Assembly (NCBI GenBank): GCA_964023205.1
Contig: OZ026840.1
Span: forward strand, 28,648,064 to 28,712,063
Reading direction: 5' to 3'
Source: Lutraria lutraria
Lineage: Eukaryota > Mollusca > Bivalvia > Venerida > Mactridae
Length of the DNA: 64,000 bases
Position numbers and translations under genes: made by a program. Positions 20,641 through 33,300 of this stretch are shown piece after piece. Numbering within the stretch: position 1 is the first letter of the stretch; each line of letters starts with the position of its first letter. The notes under the pieces are model-generated. The model saw only the letters and a program-made list of their open reading frames with translations. It did not search any database and was not told where the DNA came from.

Positions 20641-22500
20641 CTGCCTGTATGTTTATGTGAAAAAGTAGCGAACTGTAGCAGAATGGACATTATGGACATT
20701 TTGAATGAACAAATATATTTATTCGTTTGAAATACTCTGCTTGATAACTGTATATCGTGTACATATAGAAGTATATAGCAATTTAAAGGTTTTTTTTACA
20801 TTTTCAAAAAAACCTACACTTATATATTCTAGATCTATATAGAAAGGCTAGCTCTTTAAATAGGTTTATTAAAAGCAGTCGTATCAATTGAAATCAAGGT
20901 GATGTAGCTGGCCGAAATTTGGCGCCATATCTTTGATATCGTTAACGCCTAGGTTTTTATCATGTAATAACCAATATCTATTGAATTCAAAAATCGTTAA
21001 CAAAATTAATTAAGATTTTATAGTACTCACGATAAAAAAGTTATATGCAAAGAAATGGCACTTTATTTTATTCCTCGCAATTCAGACTTTCTTAATTAGA
21101 CTACATTCACTATAGCTCTAATCGTTGAGTAACAGCAACAAAAACTGTAACATAAGGAGTTACAAAACAATGCACATATAACTTGAATACAATAGTTAAG
21201 CTATAGAAACAAATAAAGCCGAGGCACTACAAGGAGGTTCATGGTCATTTCAGAGGGACTGGGGGCATCCCCCGAATATTTATTTACCTAGAACGCCTAT
21301 GAAGCGTTTTTGGGATAACATAAACCACATTTTAACCCAAAATCATCGAAATCATAGACGCTATTACGTATGGCAATTTTATAACAATACAATTGTATTT
21401 TTACCATACATGGTAACATCATATGTATGAACATATATTTGCAGTAATCTAAAGCGATAGGATCGAGGAACCTGATGCTGAATACATAAAAAGAGTTATC
21501 GGTATATACATTTTTAATGCGTTCAATCATTATTACGCAATCGAATGAATGTTTGTAAGATGGAATTTATTGAACCAAGGACTTATATACATACATAAGT
21601 CCTTGATTGAACGAATTGTTTTTTACTGCTCAACACATTTTAGTCGAGGCTAGAGGACGCTGGGATAAGGCCTGAATATGTTTCAAAGTTTGCTGCTTAG
21701 ATGCTCATTCAAAGTAGGTAGGATAAGTCGGGGATTTTTTGGGTGATTGAACTTGCCAGTCCCCTATGACTATTTCTCTTACGCCAAAATTGCTGTTGTT
21801 TTTTTAGCAAATAAAACTTATTACCTACTGATACCACATGCATAAACCAAAGACATATAGTATAGGTCTTTCTTATCAACGTTGACTGGTAGTTTAATTT
21901 TATTACACCCATGTTTATACTACCTACTTATGTCATCATTTTAAGAAATATCTACTTAATTGTGCCATTTTTAGGCCGATTACATTCTAGTGTGTATATA
22001 TAAGATATACTGAGAAAATGTAACAAAATATCATTTCGAGCAAAAGTCAAATGTTGAATCTTTCAGAAAATGTATAATTTATATGTGTAGGAAATTCTAT
22101 GTGTATGTTATTTGGTTTTTGACTTTAGCTGCTACAGCATTCCAAGGACTTATGTATATAAGTCCTTGAGAATTCACAAAATGCTATTTCAAGTTGCCTA
22201 TCTCTGTTATCAATGTCTATACATTGTGTTAAACATCATGACATTAATGTTAATGAATTTTAACATCTTTGCGCGGTGCATATATGTATGATTGTCATTA
22301 CGTTTTCAAATTATTTAATTGTCAATAATAATATAATTTCTTTCCTTTACGAACTTTTACTCAAATTTAGAAAAAAATCCAAAAAAAATGTCCGTAATCA
22401 TATAATTACACAGATAAAGAAATTGCCGAAAAATAGTGGATTTACATTTATGTTCTATTTTATGCAACCCCGATTGTTTTTTCTTCAAATTTAGTGTTGT
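20641..22500. other. Intergenic AT-rich DNA with short palindromes
   Basis: No coding exon recognised. It contains two 11-bp perfect hairpins of the form CAAGGACTTAT...ATAAGTCCTTG (21576-21605 and 22143-22168) and a decayed AAAGACATAT...ATAGGTCTTT palindrome near 21850. Open frames here are short and unlike any family I know. Confidence 0.5.
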
Positions 22501-22529
22501 CGTGCCTTTCAAAATTACCACGATTAGTT

Positions 22530-22645
22530 ACTCTAACGGAAGTGTGTTTACGCGTGCGCACTCCAATGTAAATATGGAGGCGGAGGAGACAAAATTTATT
22601 GTACGGAATAAATACTCGCTGTTTTCTGCACGGAGAGCTCTAGAT
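22530..22645 (+). promoter_or_regulatory. Candidate GAPVD1 promoter / first non-coding exon
   Basis: A locally CpG-bearing patch in AT-rich intergenic DNA, with an ETS-type site CGGAAGTG (22537-22544) and an NRF-1-like site GCGTGCGCAC (22552-22561), the pairing typical of housekeeping promoters. It lies 4.8 kb upstream of the GAPVD1 start codon, on the divergent side from ATF6. A 5'-UTR acceptor is plausible at 27352-27353 (CTAATTTCAG). The upstream donor could not be fixed. Confidence 0.35.
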
Positions 22646-23108
22646 TAATTGGATAGATTCTGCCAGTTTATCAAGAGTTAGTATATAAATCATTGTTGCT
22701 TGTTTGTTCCATTGAAATCTCACTCATGATGAAGAAACATCGCGTTGAATACTGCGTATCATCAGGTGTCAAGTACGGCCATCGATAAGACAAGTGCCTA
22801 AATAATCTTCATTTTCTGTGAATTTACCACTTACGTGTCTTCTTTAATAGGTTAGGCTTTATATTCCTGAGTTGGTTCTAAAATAATAAAACTTCAGTTA
22901 ATGGAAGGATAATTTGTAATCAAGAATGTCATTGGATTATTTATTGGAAGGGTCAATCTGACACTTTGAACTTTGCAACAACATTGCAGTACAGGAACTG
23001 TCTTATAAATGAATGGTTCAGGGGAAAGTGTTTGGTTTTCTTACATAGACGTAGTCTAAGGTCTTTGACGATGATACGTATGCATTACATTGCAGTTCAT
23101 CGTGGGAG

Positions 23109-23585
23109 CTGGTCAACTGGTACCCAATGTCAAGTGGTACCCACTATATTTCGGTCAAGTGGTACCCAATATGAAGTCAAGTGGTACCCACTATGAAGTA
23201 TAATGGTACCCACTTAGTGGTGTTAGAATGTGGACTTTAACTAAGAAAAAGCACCATTCATTGATAGAAAATAACATATTTTCAATACGAGTCCGAAAGT
23301 TGTTTTTGTCATTGAAAATGTAAGTTACCCACTCACCTAATATGATATTATAGTACATATATATACAATATAATATTTATCATAAATCCAAAATATAATT
23401 TTATAGAAATATATCCTGATACACCACTAAAATTCAACTAAATCAATGTACCACAAAACTTTAATTCGATAAAACATAGATAACAGTTTGTTTGGTAAAT
23501 TAGCAATTAGAAGTGATAGTTAAATGATACAACAAACTTTTTTAATTTGTGTGATTAAATCATTAATTGGGTACCAGTTGACTGT
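23109..23585. mobile_element. Foldback element 1 with GTCAACTGGTACCCAAT ends
   Basis: The 17-bp end at 23112-23128 is the exact reverse complement of 23566-23582. A subterminal array of four or five AGTGGTACCCA-type words fills 23130-23217 on the left side. No coding capacity. Confidence 0.7.
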
Positions 23586-23658
23586 AATCCTTCATCGTCA
23601 AAGCCACTTGTTCTTTAAAAGCTAACACTAACATGTAAACAACTTAAACTGAGGGTAT

Positions 23659-25855
23659 CTGGTCAACTCGTACTGTTGTCAACACATACTCTAGTCAACC
23701 CGTACATGAATTTGGTCAACTCGTACCGTGTCTGTGGTCAACTCGTACATTACCAAGTTAACTCGTACATTAGTCAATTTGTCCTTTAGTATAAATGTTA
23801 TTGTATTTGTTATAGGATTACTTTATACATGAAGAATGACCTCGAAATCATGGTTTGGACAGGAAAATGCATTTGAGAAGACATTTGATAAGAAATTTTA
23901 CAACATGAATATGGAATATATAATTGGAGTTCAATAGCATTAATTGTGCACATGATTATAATAAATATGTATGTTTTTGGTCAAATTTAAAATAACCGTT
24001 ATAATTATAGCTGTTGTCCGAGACACAAACTGTAATGTGTTTGTTAATGGAATCTTTTATTAAAGTGTTAAATAATTTTAATTGTCAGCATACCGACTTA
24101 TTCTATAAACTTTACAATACAATTTATAATAAAATTAATGATACTATAACATAAAGAATGTTCGTGTTGTTCAAAGCGTTAATTGTGTTTAGTGGTCAGA
24201 ATAAAGAATTTTAATCATGATTAATTAAATCAGTATTTTGTTGAACTTGATATATAAGGATAAACTGCAACTAATTATCGAGATGCATAATGAGTCACAA
24301 TTTTAAATGATGCGGCATTTGCTAATCCCTTTGATTCTTTAATTTGGTATTTGTCACACTTCAGATAATTGGATTATGAGCGCATGAAAAGGCAATTAAT
24401 CTATCATAATTTGATTGTTAGCCAATGATAAGTAAGTCCCTCCTTTAATTTGATTTTTAAATTTTTTAATAATGCAAAATAGAACGTTCTGAGGAACAAC
24501 TTTGATGAATTATTAATTGTATTGTTTTATTTACTACATTTGTATTTTATTTTAATGATTAATTTTATAAATAATGTTCATTGCTTTAAATCACTCCTAC
24601 AGTCGAATTCATAGTCAAGTTCCGCCCGCCTAGGCGAACTAAAAATATCAAAATTCAGATTTTAGAAATCAAATCATGTGATTCCATTAGCATCTCAATA
24701 TGCATCATTGTTTTGTGATTTACTCTCATTACCACATTCTGTTCAATTTCTCTGTATTATATGTACGTCTAGAATTTATAACTCAGTCCATTGTATTTAT
24801 TCTCGTCCAGCAAACAAACAAATATATCCTTCCTAAATTGCATACTACTTTACTAGGGTAAGTTATGTTAAATGACATTACTATCGCAGTGAGTTACATG
24901 TTCTTTAATATTGTTATACTTATACACTAGTTTCGTTTATATTTATACTACAACAATCTTAATTATTTTGACAGAGTTATTCTCCCTCATCAAAAATATA
25001 TTCATCTAATTCATTTCTTTTCCTCATACTGTACGTATGTTACATACCTGAGAGAATAAAGTTATGTTCTGTTCTAATAAAATTTATCTGTAAAAATGTG
25101 ACTTGATTTACTCGATTTATTTTTTTGCAAATAATTGGTCAGCTGAAAGTGACATAAAAGATAGAATTAATCCTGTACTTAAAGATATTTTTATAAGTGA
25201 AAAGAGAACTGGTATAGCAAAATAACACGATGTTGTTGTTTTGAATCTTTCTAATTCGCTTTGCTCAGACGAATATAAATTATCTACCGATCACTTTAAG
25301 TTATCCAACTTATGGAATTAAAAAACATCAACTCTAAAACTTGGTTCTTAGGACAATGGTTTTGCATAGCTTGTACATGTCATACATAACAGCTCAAAAT
25401 TCAAATTTCCGTTCAATATCTTCATGTTTAATCAAGTCAGGGATGCAGCAACTTTAACACCCAAATAATAATTATTACATATGAAAAACACATAATTTAT
25501 CCTGAGGAAAAAGCATTTAACCTGCAACAAAGTCTTGAAAAATAACAATTCACATAGTTTTATTACATGATTTTTATTGAATATATATAAGGTACGAGTT
25601 AACCAAACTGCATTACCAATAAATTATTTACAGTCAAATTACTGAATTAATTAAACCTGACATAAGTCTTTGTTCCAAAATATGTTACAAACAAGTTTTA
25701 AAAAATACGTTCATCAAAATTTATGCCGATACAAGCACATAATATATAACTACGGTACGTGTTATTTACGGCACGAGTTGACTACTGTACGAGTTGACCA
25801 AATTCATGTACGAGTTGACTACGGTACGTGTTAACTACGGTACGAGTTGACTGGA
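23659..25855. mobile_element. Element 2 with inverted GGTCAACTCGTAC arrays at both ends
   Basis: GGTCAACTCGTAC and variants repeat about six times at 23661-23790. The reverse complement GTACGAGTTGACC repeats about six times at 25745-25852, with another copy near 25590. The 2.2 kb element is AT-rich and no transposase was readable. Its termini resemble those of the neighbouring element 23109-23585. Confidence 0.65.
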
Positions 25856-27398
25856 AAGCAAACTGAGTCGTGTTCGATTTCCTATTTAATGCACACATTT
25901 CCATAAAACTTTTGAACAGCGCGATGAATTATAGTATAATCAACATGACCTAAACCATACCTCAGCAGGTGAAAGGTATCAAATATTTTGCTGATGTTTA
26001 AGACTACCTTTAGTTTCTGAGTTTTCCTTGTAAAAGACGTAATGGCGGTAATGCTTTGGATTAAGTCTGTAGCGTTCTGGAAAGTTCCGAAACCATGTGA
26101 AATGTTCTGCTGCAATAGCATGCAAAAAATCGGTTACAATCCCCAAGTTCGAAAATACTTGATGTTAACTTATAAACTTGACGGCACCCTTGACTGGTAA
26201 AGAAATCTTCTAAAAGCACTTTGTTGTTAATGATATCGACATGATTAATTTAATTATCACCAAATACAAATTATATTATAAAAGACTAGTTATCCTTTAA
26301 TCACATCATTGTAAAAATAGCTAGGGGTTGAAAGGTGGTAAAGTGCTGGACTTCTAGTCAAAAGGTCATGGGTTTTGAAGCTCTGCTCCGCCTTCAGGCC
26401 TTTTTTATGTCATTTTTTGGGGCAGAATTTCAGCCCAAATCCCCTAATGAAAAGGAATGTACTTTCCCCAATTTCATCCTAAAATAACCTTGTCAAATAT
26501 TGCATTATTTGACCTATAAAAAATATATATACCTGGTATATCATTTTGAGTCATTTGACTCCTGAAATTAGCAAAATTAAATTAAGCTTCTGACTCCTAA
26601 GAATTTTTACCAAAGGGTCCAATTTACAATTACATTGACCAGTAGGAAATTTTGTTGAATCTTTAAATTATTATCAGTCAAGGGCCATTTTGACCAGGCT
26701 CTACTTTTGAAGTCTAGTAAGCACCCTGAAAATATTTCATTCTTAGTTGATTTTCCATATTCAGTCTTTTGTATGATAAAAGTTCTGTTTTTTGTGTAGT
26801 GAACCGCTCTTCTGAATGACCATAAAAAACTAAAATAAAACATAGAAGGTCATAATGACCTTTCATAAAACTTTAAAATAAAAAAAATCTTTTATTTTTT
26901 GTAGAAATTTAAATTGATTCAGGATTTGAAAGATAAAGTGACATGAATGTACCGGTATGCTTGATATTTTGAACGCGGTTTCTCAGTCCACTGATAAGGA
27001 AAATTATCCCATACGCAACAGATGAAGGGGGGGGGGGGGAATGGTTAAGAATTCCCTGAAAATTCAAAATGTGTGATTAGATTCATTAAACCTAGTCAAA
27101 TTTATTTTGACCAGATAGTCAGTCACTGAGTCAGTGAGATGTTATTTCTTCTTTCCATTAACAGGGTCATACTAGTCACATACATGATTGGACATAATGT
27201 GTTCATTGTGGTGAAATGAATGCATTGTTTCTTTGACTAAGATCATGAAACAATTGGGATTGTCACTGTGTTAATAAAATACGAAACTAGCTTTAATTTC
27301 CTCTTTTTTAATGCATCTAAAATAACAATGATCAAGTCTTTGTATCTAATTTCAGATATTATTATTAAACGTGTGTCTCTGCTGTTACATTAATCAAA
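25856..27398. other. Intergenic / GAPVD1 5' flank
   Basis: AT-rich sequence. A weak tRNA-like SINE head (GGTGGTAAAGTGCTGGACTT) lies near 26334, and a 13-nt poly-G run at 27027-27039. No coding exon recognised. Confidence 0.4.
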
Positions 27399-30300
27399 AT
27401 GGCGCTGGGTTTGGACCTTGCTGAGCTGTCCATGCATCTGAGACAAGAGCGACTGTTTGTCTCATCCGAACGAGAACAACTACAGAATTTGTATGAGCAG
27501 GTAAGTGTTCATCACAGATTTGTACCATTTTTTAAGTTTGATTTTTTAAGGAAGTAATTTAGTTTACAGTGATTTTTAGGACTGATTTAGGTCCGTAATT
27601 CAGTCCCAAAAATATATTTCCCCGTAAATTCATAAAAAATATAAATTCATAAAAAAAAAATTCCTAAAAAAATACCTTTCAGAAGAATTTTGTTTTTCTT
27701 GAAAACATTTTTAAAAGTTCACCAATTTAAAGCTACCTGTGGGATAGCTTTTTGTCAATAACACATTGATAGCCATGCCAACGTTGGGAGGATAAATGTT
27801 ATGTATACGAAAAAATTGTGATGTTATTGTTGCCCTTTCTCCCCTCAAGATGCAATCTAACCCTTTCTAAGAGCTCACCACCTTTCCAATAAAGGTGAAA
27901 AAACACTGGTTTATATTATGATAACTTTTTGATTCATTTCTGCATATTGTATCAATCATTTATGATATTTTTGTCTGAGACTTAAATACCTGACCTACCA
28001 GTTGAACAGTGTCACTGCAGATTGTCAACTTGATTCATTGATTATTGATAGATCAATAATGCAGGCCTTGATTTTTTTAATATAGAGTTTTACGCCCCTT
28101 TTCAACAGTCAGAGTCATATGAGGTGGAGAGTTCACCTAAGCATCCCTCCTGGGAAGAACCAGTACCAGACTCCCATCCTCCATAAGCAACTGCCTACTT
28201 TGTACTTTCCCACATAAAGAGACATGGTCGGTAGCTGGGCTAGAAACCATGACACTGACTCACTCTATCAGTGAGAGGTTACAGTGATTTAAAGTCAGTG
28301 ACAGTAACCACTTGACCACGGAGGGGGGGTCCCAGTGTTTGCACTATTTTTTTTAAAGCACTAGTCCGAATGATATGTAGACTGTTGAAAATAAACAATT
28401 TGCCACTAGCCCGAATACACAATTTTTAGAAAATTCACTAGCCGATAGGAAATTTACTAGCCCCGGCCTGTGAGCTAGTGGGTTAACGTGAAGACCGGGG
28501 TCGTCTTGATTTTAGTAATACAAATGTAGCACTCATTAATTTCAATACCTGTATGAACCCCAATTTCCCTTGTATGGTTTGTTACTTTTACAGTTTCATT
28601 TCTTAAGACGTAAAAAAATTTGTTTCTGGTCACCCTGCTTACCCTAATTTTTCCCTACAGGTGACCTTTGACTTGTTGGTTTCTCGTGAGAACCTCTATA
28701 AGACCAGTGCATTTTCAGGTCAGTAGGTCAAAGGTAAAGGTCTACCTGAGGGGGCATTATTTTTTTTTAAAGACATTTTCTTTTCCATTTTACAGGTAAA
28801 ATTGGCTGCTGAGCAATTGTACCATCAGTCATGGATCGGTCGTCTACAGAAAGACCTCTTGGATCATCTGATTGGCTCGTCCCAACAAGTGACGCCTGCA
28901 GAATGTTGCATGCGAACAAATCAACTTGAGTCATTAGCATTTGTGGATGGTTACAAACATCTGAGCTACCATGATTCAAAGTATGGCGAATTTCTGAAAT
29001 TTCTGGTGGAAAACCCGATGCTGATTGGACAGTTACTGTTTGCTGCTGATCAGAACAATGTAACGAACGTTTCCGATATGGTTAAGTCGTTTATGCATTC
29101 CGTTTTTGGAAACTGTGTCTTGCAGGAGGACGAAACTGGAATGCTGCAAGTACTTAAAAGCTTGCTCGACCTGCAGCTCGGTCCGTGTGAGAATCCACGT
29201 CGAATGTTACGCCGTGGATCCAACTCATTTAGTATCGCTTTTAAACAATTGTTTGACGTTGTGTATTCAGCCAAGCTGTTTCTTACTGCTGCTTTACATG
29301 ACCCTGTTATGAGGCTGTTGATGGAGGATGAGTGGTTTTATGATATTGATCCGGGAAAGGCTTTGGTCCGGTTCCGACCTCAGGAAAGGCTCAGAAGATT
29401 CGGCGAGCCAGGAACCGATCAGTATAAGGAAAAACTCACTAAATACCGGGTTACGATTGTGAATAAATTAGTGCTCATGGCTAATAGATTTATTATTTCT
29501 ATAAAGAACAATATGCACTGTTTTCCACCTAGTCTTGGATGGATTATTTCACAGGTAGTGATTCTTTAATTGATTCTGTACATGTATATTTCTTTCATAT
29601 TTTCATTAGATTTGGAGGTGAAAGTTTTCCATGTTCCAGAATTTCTGATTTTTTCATTGGTCTAGGCTGGACTGGTTTTTTGTTTCCGTAACACGGCGCT
29701 TAAATTTTTCATTTTATGAGAATGAGAAAAGTTAAGCGATAAAAAAGGGAGTCACAATGCTTGTTTTTGAGTTATCTTGAAATGGCATAAAATAAGCCAA
29801 AAAATCACATTCAAGACCAGATAACTAAAAAACAAGCACCATGACCTTCGCTGAAATTGTTTCTGTTATCATAATTATGCTATGATCATGCAAAGTTTAA
29901 AAAAAAAAATGTTCTCATTCTGTCTATAATTTTTATGTCTATAATGTGAAAACTGTCAGATATGTCCTTAACTTCATTTGAGGAAGAGTTTCATTAGTTT
30001 GGTCTGAAGTTCAAAACCAATATATCAGTTAACATGAAAGTCTGAAGATTTCACTCATGAATCAATAAATAAATGATTTGTGGCTTACAATACAGGGAAG
30101 TAATATCAGTTCTGTTCATGTGTACTCATTTTGCTTCTAAAAGTTTGTTATATGGTCCTGCTTAATTGGTTAGTGCACTTGCGACCTGGCATTCAGGGTT
30201 TGAATCCAAGGCATGGCAGAGCATATCCCTCTTAGAAAATTTCACAAAAATGTCAATTTTTCCGTACAAATAGGGATGGGGTCAGCTTGATACTGATAGA

Positions 30301-33300
30301 CTGTCAGACTTTCAGTCCTCTTACAAAGATTTCAATGAGGTCTGGTAAAATTTAGAGAACTACTGACACTTGTGTCTGATAAACTTCCTTTTAATGTAGT
30401 GAAAAGAACTGACTTACTTGAAAACATTAGGCCATCCTTTGTTTTGGGTTAAGTTGCCTACTCACCAAATATAGCCCTACTCAACTTTTTTGGGCTCATG
30501 GGTAAAACTTTTTTTAATATATAAAAATTAATAGCATTTTTGCAGGTATTTTGGGTTCAATGTAAAAAATAATTGTAAACAAATTTTTTCCCTACCTACC
30601 TTCACTCTGGGTATGGTTAACCTAGACAAACATTTTTTACGGATGGCCTTACAGGTCAATAATGTTATACTGATACACAGTTTTAAACCGCAACTTGAGG
30701 TTTTGGTAAAATCACTTGGTTCTTATAAATGTAATTTAACTTCCCAACAAAACTTTTGCACTTGTAAGTTGTGATGTTTAAGTCTTGTGTTTTAGCTTTG
30801 ATCTTATCTAAATTTTGATATACTTTACTTGATCAAGCATTTTTGTATCAATACCATAGTTTAGTATTCAGGGATTTACAGGACTCGTTTTTCTGCTTCA
30901 TACGCCAAAAATTCTACCCAGGACCCCTTAAGATGTCCGAATCGAGTCCTGTGGGATGCAGACTTTCCTTAAGATATACTCAGGGTATTAAAATAAGCGA
31001 GATCACTGAATAAGATTTGACAAGCTATTTTCATTTTCTATATGTCTACAGTGATAACAGATCTTTGATAGTTCTTTTTTGTTTTATAAAGCAAATAAAC
31101 TCTTGCAAAAATCATGACGATTCATGTCTTAAACTGTTACACAGTTAATCAGGGACCCCTGAAATTCATGACAGGACCCCACTAAAACAACAACCTGATT
31201 CCCAAGGACCCTAAAACTTTAAAGTCAGTGTAAAACCCTGAGTTTTAATGCAAAAATATGACTTAAGAGCTCACCAGCTTCTGAAATAAGATATTATGGA
31301 CAATCCTGGCTGCAACAGGGTGACTTAAATGTTTGGCTTAATTTTGATGACAATATTTTAATTTATTCAGGTTTATCAGACTTTATCAAAAAGTGGTAAA
31401 GTGGAGATGGGAGAGGTCCGAGCGGTGTGTGCTGACCTGGTGTTTGCGCTATTTATATGTCCAGCGATATGTGACCCTGAACCTCATGGTATTACCACAG
31501 ACGTACCAATCAGGTAAAATATCTTAAGTTCATCTATATCATTGACCGGAAGCTGTAGAAATTTGTTTAATAAACAATGATAGCAAAGTCCATGTAATTT
31601 CAAAGTTAGAAGGGTGACCGGAAAAACCATTATTTGACTCGTAGTAATCACTAATACACACTTATTCTTGCTCGTCGTCAGATCTTGTTGTTAGGAAAAT
31701 CAAATACTTTAGTCAGATTGTATAAAATGTAACTTACAAATATCTTGCAATATCTTAGTTGTATCAATTTTTCATTTGGGTGGAAGGTTTTTCGTTTGTT
31801 AATGTGGTATTTCCTGTCCTGCTTAGAACTAGACCAACATGAGGTTAAGGTATATTGCCTGTTTTATTTTTAAGAAAAGGGGAAGACATTGAGCACTGGG
31901 TCCCGGAAAGATTACACGAAAAAGGCAAATAACACAAAGAACATTAATGATGCAAAAAGGGGAAATATGATATATGGGGAAAATTGATTGCAGTTAGTTG
32001 CACACAATACTGATGATGCTTCAATTGACTTACAAACTTAATGATGAATGCACCTAATTGTCACCTAAATGATAATGTGTATGATATTTTTACAGTCTTA
32101 TAGCCAGACATAATTTGATGCAAATGGCACAGATCATACAAGTGTTGGCAATATCGCAATGGGAAGAGATAGACCCAAAACTACATGACTTGTATGGAAA
32201 ATTTGAAAAGGTAAATATTCAGAAAGTGTTGCTATGGTAATTTGAATGATTTTAATTGAATAACAGTATTTTTTGTTTGATAGAGAAATTTCATAAATGT
32301 CACTTAACTTGGGACAGAGAGAGAGAGACGTAATGGAGAAATTGTATTTCTGTGAAATTCTTTAACTAAATTGGGAAAAATAGTCTTTTTTGCACTTAGG
32401 AAGTTACCCAATATCGGCCTCTATTAAAGATGGAGAAGACCCTGTTTTATTCCTTGATATTAAAAATGATACCTTTTGATGCTTTTACATTATTTTGTCA
32501 TATTTTCAGGGTTGTATGTCAACATTACTGGATACATTATTAGACAGTATGGGTGTTGAATTACCTGCTACAAACAACAGTAACCTCCCATGTCTATCTC
32601 GTACTTCCTCTTTGATTCAGTTATCACAGCTCAACAACTTGGTACGTTTTTTGTTACTTTTTTCGCTCACCCGAGTGCATAGTGCTCAAATGTTGGCTAT
32701 TACAATTAGTCAATGTCACAGGCATTACTCAGGTGAGTGAGTACAGGGCCATCATGACCCTCAGGCTCTTGTTTATATGCCCGTCCTTATGTGGCATATT
32801 ATAAAAACACTTGCGATGTGCAGCGCCAGCAATATTTGCCCGCTATCTTGACTGAAATACTCATTAAATTTTCACCAAACCTTGTCAAAATGTTTATGGG
32901 CATAGCATCTTGGCAGACTTTGATAACCAGCAAAATCCTTCCTAGCACTCATCAATAATGGTCCCTGATTTAACAAGACTTAAGTAAAAAGATCTTGTCC
33001 TTTAAACTTGAACAGTTTGTATCCCATCTTTACCTGATAATTTCAACACATTTAGGCTTCTTGTTATTATAGTATCAAATACTGTATCGTTCAATTACTC
33101 TGAAACATTTTTTGCTGAAAAATAATAAATTGCCTGAATTTTGTCTCAGTTTAGGAAAATATGTGTCACACCTGAATTCATTTATGGTACACATTAAATT
33201 TAGAAAGAACCACAATTTCTGTCTAGCCAGCAAATGGCAATCAATATTTGCGCATGTGTCTGTTCAGACTAAAATTGTCTTATTAACCATAAATCTGTCC

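Noticed and set aside
19774..27398. Shared bidirectional promoter between ATF6 and GAPVD1
   Set aside because: The start codons are 7.6 kb apart with several transposons between; no single short shared promoter is supported.
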